NCBI GenBank assembly: GCA_017983635.1
Contig: JAGOBA010000023.1
Location: 1-42,660 of the forward strand
Source of the DNA: Alphaproteobacteria bacterium
GTDB taxonomy: Bacteria; Pseudomonadota; Alphaproteobacteria; Micropepsales; Micropepsaceae
DNA: 42,660 nucleotides
Direction: 5' to 3'
Below are positions 17,457-24,603 of this stretch, in pieces. A program made the position numbers and the translations under genes. The notes below the pieces were generated by a model that had not been told where the DNA came from, did no database searches, and saw nothing but the letters and a program-made list of their open reading frames with translations. Each line of letters starts with the position of its first letter. Within the stretch, counting starts at the first letter, position 1.

Positions 17457-17484
17457 AATTTGTAGATACGATTTGTATATACAA
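17453..17484 (+). promoter_or_regulatory. Promoter and palindromic operator of the brnTA locus
   Basis: TTGAAA (17453-17458) and TATATA (17476-17481) are spaced by 17 bp. A perfect 12-bp palindrome, TTGTATATACAA (17473-17484), covers the -10 and reaches the A of the expected toxin ATG. A GATACGAT direct repeat flanks it on both sides. BrnA-type antitoxins autorepress their operons, so this is the likely operator. One difficulty: the -10 lies only 2 bp before the expected ATG, so the exact -10 register or start may differ. Confidence 0.6.
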
Positions 17485-17771
17485 TGGCGATACGATATAC
17501 TTAGGATTCTAGGAAGAACGCAGCGAATCTTCGCAAGCATGGCGTGACGTTCGAGGCTGCGGTTCGCATTTTTGAGAGCTTTACCGTCGAGGAGCAGGAC
17601 GAGAGGTTTGACTATGAAGAAATCCGCCAAACGGCAATCGAGGTCGTCAACAATCTCGAGTTCTACGTCGTCTTCACCGATGTCGCGGAAGACGAACGGC
17701 GCGTCATCTCAGCGCGACCGGCCAACAAGCACGAACGCCAAGTCTACTGGGAAGCTCGTCGACGGAATTAG
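17484..17771 (+). pseudogene. brnT: BrnT-type toxin with in-frame amber codon
   Basis: Reading from the ATG at 17484 gives MAIRYT, then TAG (17502-17504), then DSRKNAANLRKHGVTFEAA and a full BrnT-like domain to 17771. In BrnT proteins the position before the Asp is normally an aromatic residue, usually Trp, so a TGG to TAG change is the simplest explanation. The rest has the expected DERF, YVVFTD, RRVISARPANKHERQVYWE segments. A GTG at 17544 could restart translation, but it would delete the first strand and has no ribosome-binding site. The family are RNA-cleaving toxins. Probably inactive here, unless the base is a sequencing error. Confidence 0.8.
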
Positions 17772-18045
17772 CGAAGCTGATTGGGATCGTCTTCGTAACC
17801 TAAGTGATGAGGAAATCCACCGGCGAGCGCTTTCCGATCCCGACGCGCAACCCACGACGCGAGAGTTCTGGAAGAACGCGCGCGTGGTTGTGCCGACGGC
17901 AAAGGAGCCTACTTCCATCCGCCTCGATAGCGATATCCTGACGTGGTTCAAGGAGTCGGGAAAAGGATATCAGACCCGCATCAATGCGGTCTTGCGGACG
18001 TATGTTGACGCGCAACGCAAAGGCTCGAAGGCGGCGCGGCGTTAG
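17614..18045 (+). CDS. brnA: BrnA-type antitoxin
   Basis: The C-terminal part carries the BrnA signature: TSIRLDSDILTWFKESGKGYQ and TRINAVLRTYVDAQR, a ribbon-helix-helix DNA-binding and dimer unit. The family both binds BrnT and represses the operon. The start is difficult: the ATG at 17614 has GAGAGG at 7-bp spacing and would give 143 residues, overlapping the toxin frame by 158 bp. The first 45 residues are Ser/Lys/Arg-rich and look like out-of-frame toxin sequence. The other in-frame ATG is at 17680, without a clear site. It ends in a 4-bp overlap with the convergent Popeye-type gene. Confidence 0.75.
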   Translation: MKKSAKRQSRSSTISSSTSSSPMSRKTNGASSQRDRPTSTNAKSTGKLVDGISEADWDRLRNLSDEEIHRRALSDPDAQPTTREFWKNARVVVPTAKEPTSIRLDSDILTWFKESGKGYQTRINAVLRTYVDAQRKGSKAARR

Positions 18046-18719
18046 GCGGCGGCGCTGGCTTCTTCGTTTTTGGTTTTGAGCTTCGAGGCGAGGTCGCGGC
18101 CGATGACGCGGTGGATGGCGACTGCGACGAGGTCGTCGGTCTCAACCAATTTACGTAGGCGCTCCATATCGAAGATGAAGGCGCGCATCGTGTGTTCCAC
18201 GGTGACGGTTGCCGAGGCCGGGTTACCGGAAACGAACGCCATCTCGCCGACGAAGGCGCCGCCGCGGAGGTGGGCGACGATGTTGCCGTGGCTCTCTACC
18301 GCCGCCTGACCGGTGCAGATGAGCGTGAGTTCGCTTACGGGCTCGCCCTCGCGCGTGAGGTTTGCGCCGTGTTCGAGAACGCGCCACTCGCCCGCCTTCA
18401 CGAGGCGCGCGAGTTGCGTATCGCTAAAGCCCGCGAACACGCCCTGTCGCAAGAGATGCGCGTGCTCCATGCGACGGAACTTGCGGCCTTCGTAGACCAA
18501 CCAATAGATTTGGTAGAGGTTGATCGCAATGAAGACGAGGTCCCAGACGATGCCCGTGTGCATCGCGCCGCCAGACAGTTGAAAGTAGAAGATCTCCAAC
18601 GTCAGGCCCGCGACAGCCGTCACGCGCAACCAATAGATGTTCGTCAGATAGTACGAGATCGCGATCAAAACGTAGGACGTGTGTCCTGGGACATCCGCCC
18701 AAATGAAGGGTATTTCCAT
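18042..18719 (-). CDS. Popeye-type cyclic nucleotide-domain membrane protein
   Basis: A 225-residue protein. The N-terminal 75 residues form about three membrane helices. From about 90 to 205 there is a cNMP-binding (CAP-like) domain with VFAGFSDTQLARLV, LTREGEP, and the phosphate cassette GGAFVGEMAFVSGNPASATVTV (153-174). This layout matches the Popeye-domain family found in animals and some bacteria. The cassette arginine that contacts the cyclic phosphate in CAP is replaced by Ala169, so ligand binding may be altered or lost. It stands alone, convergent with the antitoxin gene; role unknown, signalling inferred. Confidence 0.82.
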   Translation of the reverse strand: MEIPFIWADVPGHTSYVLIAISYYLTNIYWLRVTAVAGLTLEIFYFQLSGGAMHTGIVWDLVFIAINLYQIYWLVYEGRKFRRMEHAHLLRQGVFAGFSDTQLARLVKAGEWRVLEHGANLTREGEPVSELTLICTGQAAVESHGNIVAHLRGGAFVGEMAFVSGNPASATVTVEHTMRAFIFDMERLRKLVETDDLVAVAIHRVIGRDLASKLKTKNEEASAAA

Positions 18720-18862
18720 CGCCGACGCTCAGAATTTGAGCGCCACTATACACCGGTCTACGGGCGGGCGCAGCTACTTCCGTCGAGGCGGGTCATCCCG
18801 GTTAACGGCTCGGGATGTCACCAACTGGCGCGCCTCGATTCTGATGACTCTATGCGCGGGAC

Positions 18863-19891
18863 TCAATTCTCCAGCATCACTTTGCACTGCGTCGTGGGCT
18901 TGCGCAGGGCTTCGAAGGCTGCGGGAAGGCCGTCGAGATTGACGACGTCGGTGATCATGTGGTCGACGTCGACGCGGTCTTTGGCGATCATCTCAATCAC
19001 ATAATCGAAGTCGGCGGGGCGGTAGCCGAGGACGAATTGGAGCGTCAGCTCCTTCACGACGCCGATCAGCGGCAGGATCATGTCCATCTGTTGGCAGACG
19101 CCTGCGATCACGATCTTGCAGTTGCGCGGCGCCATCATCATGACTTCGTTGATGAGGCCCGGCGCGCCGACGCATTCGAAGATGATGTCGGGGGCCTTGC
19201 CCGCGATCGCTTCGACTTGCGGGATGATCGCCTTGGCGGGATCGACAGCGTCGGTCGCGCCGAAGCGGGCGGCCATCTTCGCGCGCAATTCCGCCTTCTC
19301 GCTGACGATGACGTGACGCGCGCCTAGGAACTTTGCCCAGAGCATCACAGCGAGGCCGACCGGGCCCGCGCCGATCACCAGCACGGTCGCGCCGCGTTCC
19401 ATGTGCGCCTTATCGACGGCGTGCAGACCGACCGCGAGCGGTTCGACCATCGCGCCTTCGCGGAAGCTCACGTTCTGCGGCAGCTTGTGGGCGCCCATGC
19501 CGCTGATCTTCACGAACTCCGCGTAGGCGCCGTGGCTTTGGCCGAGACCGACGCCCGCGCCCTTGGTACACGCGCCGAAGCCGCCGTTGAAGTTCAGGCA
19601 GGGGCTGCTCTCACCGCAGCAGATGAAGGGAAAACCGGCGACGCGATCGCCCGCCTTCCACTTGCCCTTCAGGGCGCCGCCGACCTCTACCACCTCGCCC
19701 GCGAACTCGTGGCCCATGACGGCGCCGCCGGGCAACGGTTGCACCGAGGTCGCTTCCGTCATGTGCAGGTCGGAGCCGCAGATGCCGCAGTTCTTGACCT
19801 TCAGGATCAGGTGCGAGGGCCCGCACTCCGGGTTCGCCAGCGTTTCGATGGCGAGCGGTTTACCGATTTCCTTGAAGACGGCAGCGCGCAT
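18863..19891 (-). CDS. Zinc-type alcohol dehydrogenase (MDR family)
   Basis: A 342-residue medium-chain dehydrogenase. The catalytic zinc site is marked by NCGICGSDLHM and GHEFAGEVVEVG; the Rossmann nucleotide loop by VIGAGPVGLAVMLWAK. The structural-zinc lobe is degenerate (ICCGESSPC...NGGFGAC). I chose the ATG at 19891, giving MRAAVFKEIG as is usual, with GAGGA just upstream; an ATG at 19912 would add seven residues. It is divergent from an LLM monooxygenase across an operator-like palindrome, so the two are likely co-regulated in oxidation of an alcohol or cyclic ketone. Confidence 0.88.
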   Translation of the reverse strand: MRAAVFKEIGKPLAIETLANPECGPSHLILKVKNCGICGSDLHMTEATSVQPLPGGAVMGHEFAGEVVEVGGALKGKWKAGDRVAGFPFICCGESSPCLNFNGGFGACTKGAGVGLGQSHGAYAEFVKISGMGAHKLPQNVSFREGAMVEPLAVGLHAVDKAHMERGATVLVIGAGPVGLAVMLWAKFLGARHVIVSEKAELRAKMAARFGATDAVDPAKAIIPQVEAIAGKAPDIIFECVGAPGLINEVMMMAPRNCKIVIAGVCQQMDMILPLIGVVKELTLQFVLGYRPADFDYVIEMIAKDRVDVDHMITDVVNLDGLPAAFEALRKPTTQCKVMLEN

Positions 19892-19923
19892 GAGTTCCTC
19901 GTCGGTTGTCATTGTTGGGTTCC

Positions 19924-19940
19924 GCTGACAATATGTCAGC
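19924..19940. promoter_or_regulatory. Operator-like palindrome in a divergent promoter
   Basis: GCTGACA (19924-19930) and TGTCAGC (19934-19940) form a perfect 7-bp inverted repeat around ATA. It lies in the 87-bp gap between the divergent alcohol dehydrogenase and LLM monooxygenase genes. Dimeric regulators such as TetR or MarR proteins bind sites of this type. No regulator gene is adjacent, so the binder is unknown. Confidence 0.6.
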
Positions 19941-19978
19941 AACAAGGCCATTGTCACTCTCATCGAAGGAACGACCGC

Positions 19979-21154
19979 ATGACCATCAAACTCCGTAACG
20001 GCATCTTTCTGGCGCCGTTTCATCCGATCGACGAGGATCCCACGCTTTGCATCCATCGCGATCTCGAGCTGATCGAGCATCTCGACAAGCTCGGCTATGA
20101 CGAGGCATGGGTCGGCGAGCACCATTCGGCGGGTTTCGAGATCATCGCCTCACCCGAGCTCTTCATCGCGGCCGCCGCAGAACGGACGAAGCGCATCAAG
20201 TTGGGGACCGGCGTCGTGTCGCTGCCCTATCACAACCCGTTGACCGTCGCGAACCGCATGATTCAGCTCGACCACCAGACGCGCGGACGTGTGATGTTCG
20301 GCGTTGGGCCGGGCCTGTTGCCGTCGGATGCGTTCCAGATGGGCATCGATCCCAACACGCAGCGCGACCGGATGGTCGAAGCGATCGACGTGATCTTGAA
20401 GCTGTTCGCGGGCGAACGCGTCACGAAGAAGACGGAATGGTTCAACCTGTCGAACGCGATTTCGCAGATTCGGCCCTATACGTGGCCGCATCCGGAAATC
20501 TGCGTGGCCTCGAGCGTGACGCCATCGGGCGGCAAGCTTGCCGGCAAGCATGGCTTCGGCATGTTGTGCGTGGCGGCAACGCAGACGGGAGGCTACGACG
20601 CGCTCGGCATCAATTGGAAGATCGCGAACGACGTTGCTGCCGAGAACGGCCGCAAGATGAACCCCGAGTTCCTGCGCTTGGTCGGTCCGTTGCACATCGC
20701 CGAGACGAAGCAGCAGGCGATGGACAACATTAAGCACGGCTTCCACAAGTGGGCCGAGTACTTCGCGAAGATCAGCCCGATCAACCCGAACACGGATCGC
20801 AGCATCGACCCGCTGGAACAGGGCATCAAGGACGGCGTGATGGTCGTGGGCACGCCCGACGATGCGATCGCGCAGATCAAACGATTGCAGGCGAAGCAAG
20901 GCGAATTCGGCTGTTTCCTGCAGCTCGCGCACAACTGGGCGAGCTTCGAGAACACGAAGAAGTCGTACGAACTTTGGCAGCGGTACGTGACGCCGGTCAT
21001 CAATAAGGCAAACGTCAACCGCGTGGACAGCTACAACGACGCGGGCGCGAATTCCGAAAGGTACATCGGCGCGGCGATGGGAGCTGCGATGCAGACGATC
21101 CAGAAGCACGCGGCCGAACAAGCCGCGAAGGACAAGAAGAGCGCGGCGGAGTAA
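19979..21154 (+). CDS. LLM-class flavin-dependent monooxygenase
   Basis: A 391-residue luciferase-like TIM barrel oxygenase. Recognisable segments are FHPIDEDPTL, YDEAWVGEHHSAGFEIIASPELF, GTGVVSLPYHNPLTVANRM and RVMFGVGPGLLPSDA, resembling limonene monooxygenase and related enzymes. Reduced flavin is expected from a separate reductase, not seen here. The ATG at 19979 has GAAGGA upstream; a longer open frame to the left is antisense to the dehydrogenase. The last 30 residues are Lys/Ala-rich and probably flexible. Together with the dehydrogenase and the acyl-CoA ligase it could form a terpenoid or cyclic alcohol route; this is inference. Confidence 0.9.
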   Translation: MTIKLRNGIFLAPFHPIDEDPTLCIHRDLELIEHLDKLGYDEAWVGEHHSAGFEIIASPELFIAAAAERTKRIKLGTGVVSLPYHNPLTVANRMIQLDHQTRGRVMFGVGPGLLPSDAFQMGIDPNTQRDRMVEAIDVILKLFAGERVTKKTEWFNLSNAISQIRPYTWPHPEICVASSVTPSGGKLAGKHGFGMLCVAATQTGGYDALGINWKIANDVAAENGRKMNPEFLRLVGPLHIAETKQQAMDNIKHGFHKWAEYFAKISPINPNTDRSIDPLEQGIKDGVMVVGTPDDAIAQIKRLQAKQGEFGCFLQLAHNWASFENTKKSYELWQRYVTPVINKANVNRVDSYNDAGANSERYIGAAMGAAMQTIQKHAAEQAAKDKKSAAE

Positions 21155-21175
21155 GAACCTGCTGGCTTGGTGGGG

Positions 21176-22963
21176 TTACAACCTCACCTCGCCCGCGGCG
21201 ATCCGATCGTGTAGCTCCGCCGTTAGGGGCACGTATTGGCTGTCGACGGGGTCTAGGAAGAAGAGCGGGTCTTCGACGATGCGGGGGTCGTAGCCTTCTT
21301 TCACGAGTTCGACCTTGCGGTGCTTGAACGTGCCGGTGATTTCGATTTCGGGCTGCAGGCGCAGGAAAATCGGGCGGGCGTAGGCAGCTAGGTTCTTTTC
21401 CAGGTGGGTCTTGAACTTCGCGAGGTCGAGTTGGCCTGCGGCCACGAGGGCCGCCATGCCGGCACGGCCATCGGTGCCGGGGACCTTCACGCCGTAGACG
21501 TTGGCTTCCTTGACGCCAGGGTAGGTCGAGATCGCTTCGGCGACTTCGCTGGTCGCGACGTTCTCGCCCTTCCAGCGGAACGTGTCGCCGATACGGTCGA
21601 TGAAATAGAAGTAGCCGTTCTTGTCGCGTTTCAAGAGATCGCCGGTGCGGAACCAGGCGTCGTTCTTTTCGAAGACGTTTCGGAGGATCTTTTTCTCCGT
21701 ATCGGAGCCTTTCGAATAGCCTTCGAAGCGGCCGCGTTCCTCGTCGATTTTGCCGATCGCCTCACCCACTTCGCCGGGTTTGCATTCGGTGCAGAAACCG
21801 TTGGCGTTGCGGATCGGCTCTTCCTTGTCGATATCGAATTGCACGAGGCGCGTCTTCAGCACGTTGCGCATGTAGTTCGGGATACGGCCGATGGAGCCGA
21901 CCTTGCCGTCCATGTTGACGAGCGCGACGTTGCCTTCGGTGGCGCCATAGAATTCGATGATGTGCGGAATATTGAAGCGCGACTTGAAAGAGGGCCAAAT
22001 TTCCGGACGCAGCCCGTTGCCCATGACAACGCGTAATTTGTGCTTGCGCTCGAGCGGATGGGCGGGCGAGTTCAGGAGATAGCGGCAGAGTTCGCCGATG
22101 TATTCGAACTGCGTCGCGCCGTACTTTGCGCAGTCGTCCCAGAATTGGGTGGCGGAAAACTTTCGGCGAATGATCACCGATCCGCCAACGGTCAAGGTCG
22201 AGCCGATCGCGCAGACCCCCCCGGCAGAGTGATAGAGCGGGAGCACGACGTACATCCGGTCGCGCTCCGTCGACTTCATGGCGGAAGCGAAGGAGTGCAT
22301 CATGGTTTGGATGCGCAGGTGGCTCATGTTCGCGGCCTTGGGCAGGCCGGTGGTGCCGCTGGTGTAGATGAAGAAGCACTTGTCGTTCGCGGTCATGCCG
22401 GCGCGAATGTTCTTGGGCAATGGCTCGCCGGATTGCGGGTTCAAGATGCGGTCGAGGTCTTCGGTGCCTTGCACCGTGCCGCCGGTGGTCCAGACCTTCG
22501 GCCGTTCTTGTAGATCGTCGATGCAGGTCGCGTAGTTGTCGGCGAGTTCGGCGCCCATGATAAGATTCTTGGCGCCTGAGATTGAAAGGCTGTGGGCCAG
22601 CGCCTTTTCGCGCAGGTTCGTGTTGATGAGAGCGACCGCCACGCCGATCTTGACCATGCCGGTCCAGGCGAAGAGATATTCCGGGCGATTCTCCATCAGG
22701 AGCGCGACAGCGTCGCCCCGCTTCAAGCCTATCGACTGAGCCCAGCGGGCGTACTTGTTCGCTTGGGCGTCGTATTCGGCGTAGGTGTAGCGCCTGTCTT
22801 CGAAGTAGATCGCAATGTTGCGGCCGCGCGTGGCGGCCCAGTGCTCGATAATGTCAGCCAGCGTGTTGGGCGAGTCCGGTTTGAGCTTGCCGGCCTTGGC
22901 GAGAAGGCGGCGCATACTGCCGAAGAAGCGCAATTCGCGCGCGATCGGTTCGAATAGACCCAC
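21176..22963 (-). CDS. FATP-type long-chain acyl-CoA synthetase
   Basis: A 595-residue ANL ligase. The ATP loop reads YTSGTTGLPKAANMSH, and YGATEGN and GDLLKRDKNGYFYFIDR follow. GDTFRWKGENVATSEV is the hallmark of the fatty acid transport protein/very-long-chain synthetase branch. A conserved lysine lies near the end (KHRKVELVKEGYDPR). The start is set at a GTG at 22963, preceded by AAGGGGA at about 8-bp spacing; the frame stays open to 23110 but without a good site. The family activates long-chain fatty acids and aids their uptake. Convergent with the monooxygenase, divergent from the TusA-like gene. Confidence 0.9.
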   Translation of the reverse strand: MGLFEPIARELRFFGSMRRLLAKAGKLKPDSPNTLADIIEHWAATRGRNIAIYFEDRRYTYAEYDAQANKYARWAQSIGLKRGDAVALLMENRPEYLFAWTGMVKIGVAVALINTNLREKALAHSLSISGAKNLIMGAELADNYATCIDDLQERPKVWTTGGTVQGTEDLDRILNPQSGEPLPKNIRAGMTANDKCFFIYTSGTTGLPKAANMSHLRIQTMMHSFASAMKSTERDRMYVVLPLYHSAGGVCAIGSTLTVGGSVIIRRKFSATQFWDDCAKYGATQFEYIGELCRYLLNSPAHPLERKHKLRVVMGNGLRPEIWPSFKSRFNIPHIIEFYGATEGNVALVNMDGKVGSIGRIPNYMRNVLKTRLVQFDIDKEEPIRNANGFCTECKPGEVGEAIGKIDEERGRFEGYSKGSDTEKKILRNVFEKNDAWFRTGDLLKRDKNGYFYFIDRIGDTFRWKGENVATSEVAEAISTYPGVKEANVYGVKVPGTDGRAGMAALVAAGQLDLAKFKTHLEKNLAAYARPIFLRLQPEIEITGTFKHRKVELVKEGYDPRIVEDPLFFLDPVDSQYVPLTAELHDRIAAGEVRL

Positions 22964-23116
22964 AGAACGTTCCCCTTCGCGGCTCTCGGCGGCCCGCGGC
23001 TTCAATGGTTGCCGGATTGGACGAGCGCCGAATTCCGGTATGAAATCGGCCGGCACCGGCGCCCACGCGAAATAGGGCCGCCGCACGGAGCGGTCAAGCG
23101 AAGGTCTCAAAGCTGA

Positions 23117-23374
23117 ATGGAAAAAGGGAACAGCGCCTGGACGGCGGCGGAGGTCTTGGACCTGACCGGGCTCAAATGCCCCCTGCCCTCATTGATGACC
23201 GAGAAGGCACTGCGGTCGATGGCGCCGGGCGCGGTGGTGGCGGTGACGGTGACGGATCCGATGGCGCCACTCGACCTCAGGCATCTTTGCCAGAAACTGG
23301 GGCATAGTTTTGTGGCGGAACGAGCGGGTGACGGCGCTGGCAGGCAGATCTTGATCCGACGGGGACCTGCCTAA
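23117..23374 (+). CDS. tusA: TusA/SirA family sulfur carrier
   Basis: An 85-residue protein with the TusA CPxP motif (LTGLKCPLPSL, catalytic Cys near residue 21) and the typical two-layer fold sequence VTVTDPMAPLDLRHLCQKLGHSF. The family shuttles persulfide sulfur, in tRNA thiolation or sulfur metabolism. About 12 extra N-terminal residues precede the fold. It is a single-gene unit with a strong hairpin just after its stop. No sulfurtransferase partner is close by, so the pathway is not clear. Confidence 0.85.
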   Translation: MEKGNSAWTAAEVLDLTGLKCPLPSLMTEKALRSMAPGAVVAVTVTDPMAPLDLRHLCQKLGHSFVAERAGDGAGRQILIRRGPA

Positions 23375-23379
23375 AGGCG

Positions 23380-23415
23380 AAGGGCCTCGCCACCGGTTCG
23401 GGCGGCAAGGCCCTT
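23380..23415. terminator. Hairpin after tusA, possible bidirectional terminator
   Basis: AAGGGCCTCGCC (23380-23391) pairs with GGCAAGGCCCTT (23404-23415) in 11 of 12 positions, with a 12-base loop. It lies between the stops of convergent genes. There is no T-tract on either side, so it may block readthrough or stabilise 3' ends rather than act as a classical intrinsic terminator. Confidence 0.6.
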
Positions 23416-23442
23416 GTTGGGCTTGTTCATGGGTGGTCGGTT

Positions 23443-23541
23443 TTACGCGAAAAACGACGAACCAACCGACAGGGCAGCGATGCCGACGAACAACGCGATC
23501 GCGAGGGCCGACATCTGGATGGCTGTGGTCAAGGTTTGCAT
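23443..23541 (-). CDS. 32-residue small membrane protein, copy 1
   Basis: A tiny protein beginning MQTLTTAIQMSALAIA and then one hydrophobic segment (about residues 8-29) ending GSSFFA. GGAGAGACC lies 7 bp ahead of the ATG. It is clearly a paralogue of the protein encoded just upstream: about 10 of the first 20 residues are identical (M-x-T-L-T-x-x-I-x-x-S-A-x-A-x-A) and the ribosome-binding region is shared base for base (AGGAGAGACC). Two similar ORFs with the same translation signal are unlikely by chance. Function unknown; single-pass inner-membrane localisation is predicted. Confidence 0.7.
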   Translation of the reverse strand: MQTLTTAIQMSALAIALFVGIAALSVGSSFFA

Positions 23542-23582
23542 TTGGGTCTCTCCTGAGAAGTGTTCTTGCGGGGGTGAATTCG

Positions 23583-23687
23583 TTAGGCCACGAGGGCCAG
23601 CGCTTGGACCGGCATAGCGAGCGAGAACGCCACGTAGGTGGCGACGGCGACGGCCGACCATTCGATCATTACTGTGAGCGTCTTCAT
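23583..23687 (-). CDS. 34-residue small membrane protein, copy 2
   Basis: A 34-residue protein beginning MKTLTVMIEWSAVAVA, followed by a hydrophobic helix through YVAFSLAMPVQALALVA. AGGAGAGACC stands 5-7 bp before the ATG, the same string as ahead of the downstream copy. It is the first gene of a likely bicistron with its paralogue 41 bp away. It is divergent from a TetR-regulated efflux operon. Possible roles include a modulator of a membrane complex, an envelope stress peptide or a type I toxin-like peptide; none can be chosen from sequence alone. Confidence 0.7.
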   Translation of the reverse strand: MKTLTVMIEWSAVAVATYVAFSLAMPVQALALVA

Positions 23688-23967
23688 TGCGGTCTCTCCT
23701 TTTTCTTTCATCCTGTCGGCCCTGCGGGTCCTGCGGGTCGGCTGGTTGTCCCTTGCTGACGGACTAGTATCTGGTTTGCACTACTGATAATTCAACTGCA
23801 CTACGTGCATACTAGGTCTGCCGTTCACGCATGCCTCGATTTCGTCACAATATTTCCCAACAGAATCAGTCACTTAAGTATTTCCGCGGGGTAACCTCTC
23901 GTTAATCTTGTTCACGAGCCCGATAGGTGTTATTTAATGACCGGTCAGTTATTTACTGAGGTCTGAG
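23688..23967. promoter_or_regulatory. AT-richer divergent promoter region
   Basis: A 280-bp gap, markedly less GC-rich than its surroundings, between the small membrane protein pair (minus) and the TetR/efflux operon (plus). Toward the small genes there is a possible minus-strand promoter around 23765-23792 (TTGAAT, then GATACT after about 18 bp). The sequence TGCACTA occurs at 23777-23783 and again at 23797-23803, two helical turns apart; the second is part of a palindrome TGCACTACGTGCA (23797-23809). Toward tetR a good promoter and operator are present (separate entry). Confidence 0.5.
23908..23947 (+). promoter_or_regulatory. tetR/efflux operon promoter with TetR-type operator
   Basis: TTGTTC (23908-23913) and TATTTA (23931-23936) are 17 bp apart. 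Directly downstream is the perfect palindrome TGACCGGTCA (23938-23947), in the AT-rich frame TTAA...GTTA, covering the expected transcription start. This is the usual position for self-repression by a TetR protein, here the product of the gene starting at 23968. Confidence 0.7.
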
Positions 23968-24603
23968 ATGTCTACCGCTCGATCACAACGCTGGCAGCGA
24001 CGGAAGGAGGCCCGCCCCGCCGAGCTTCTCGATGCGGCGCTGGCGGAGTTCTTCGAGAAAGGATTTGCGGCGGCGCGGCTTGAAGATATCGCCACGCGGG
24101 CCGGGGTGAGCAAAGGCACGATCTATCTCTACTTCAGCAGCAAGGAAGAGGTGTTCGAGGCGCTGGTGCGGGCGATCCCGCGACCGAACGTGGACCAGAT
24201 CCGCGCGATCGCAGCCGATCCGTCGTTGCCCGCCGACGCGCTGCTCGAGCGGGTGCTGCGGTTCATGGGCGGCGTTCTACAGGACGAGCGGATGATGAAG
24301 TTCCCGCGGCTCGTCATCGGCGAAGCGGGACGGTTTCCGAAACTGGCCGAGACCTATAAGCGCGAGATCATCTCGCGCGGCGCGAGCGTCATCACCGGAA
24401 TCATCGAACGCGGGATCGCGCAGGGACGCTTTCGACCGGTCGATCCGCTGCGTGCGGCGTATGCCGCCATCACGCCGGTTCTTTTCGTCGCCATTTGGCG
24501 GACAACTTTCGAGGATCCCGGCGAGCCGCTCGACGGGCCGGCATTCATCGATCAGCACATCGAGACTTTCTTGCGTGGCATCGGACGTGGGGTTGAGCCA
24601 TGA
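23968..24603 (+). CDS. TetR/AcrR family regulator of the efflux operon
   Basis: A 211-residue repressor. The HTH is textbook: FAAARLEDIATRAGVSKGTIYLYFSSKEEVFEAL (about 33-66). The C-terminal domain resembles AcrR-type members, as in CecR/YbiH-like regulators. A basic N-terminal arm (MSTARSQRWQRRKEARP) precedes it. GAGG lies upstream of the ATG. It overlaps the adaptor gene by 4 bp and is the first gene of the operon, with a palindrome over its own start site, so it almost surely controls this pump. Inducer unknown. Confidence 0.92.
   Translation: MSTARSQRWQRRKEARPAELLDAALAEFFEKGFAAARLEDIATRAGVSKGTIYLYFSSKEEVFEALVRAIPRPNVDQIRAIAADPSLPADALLERVLRFMGGVLQDERMMKFPRLVIGEAGRFPKLAETYKREIISRGASVITGIIERGIAQGRFRPVDPLRAAYAAITPVLFVAIWRTTFEDPGEPLDGPAFIDQHIETFLRGIGRGVEP

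Noticed and set aside
15582..17630. A very long open frame (over 680 codons) on the minus strand
   Set aside because: It is antisense to the GST and carboxylesterase genes; its product is Arg/His-rich with no domain, the usual result of GC-rich codon bias.
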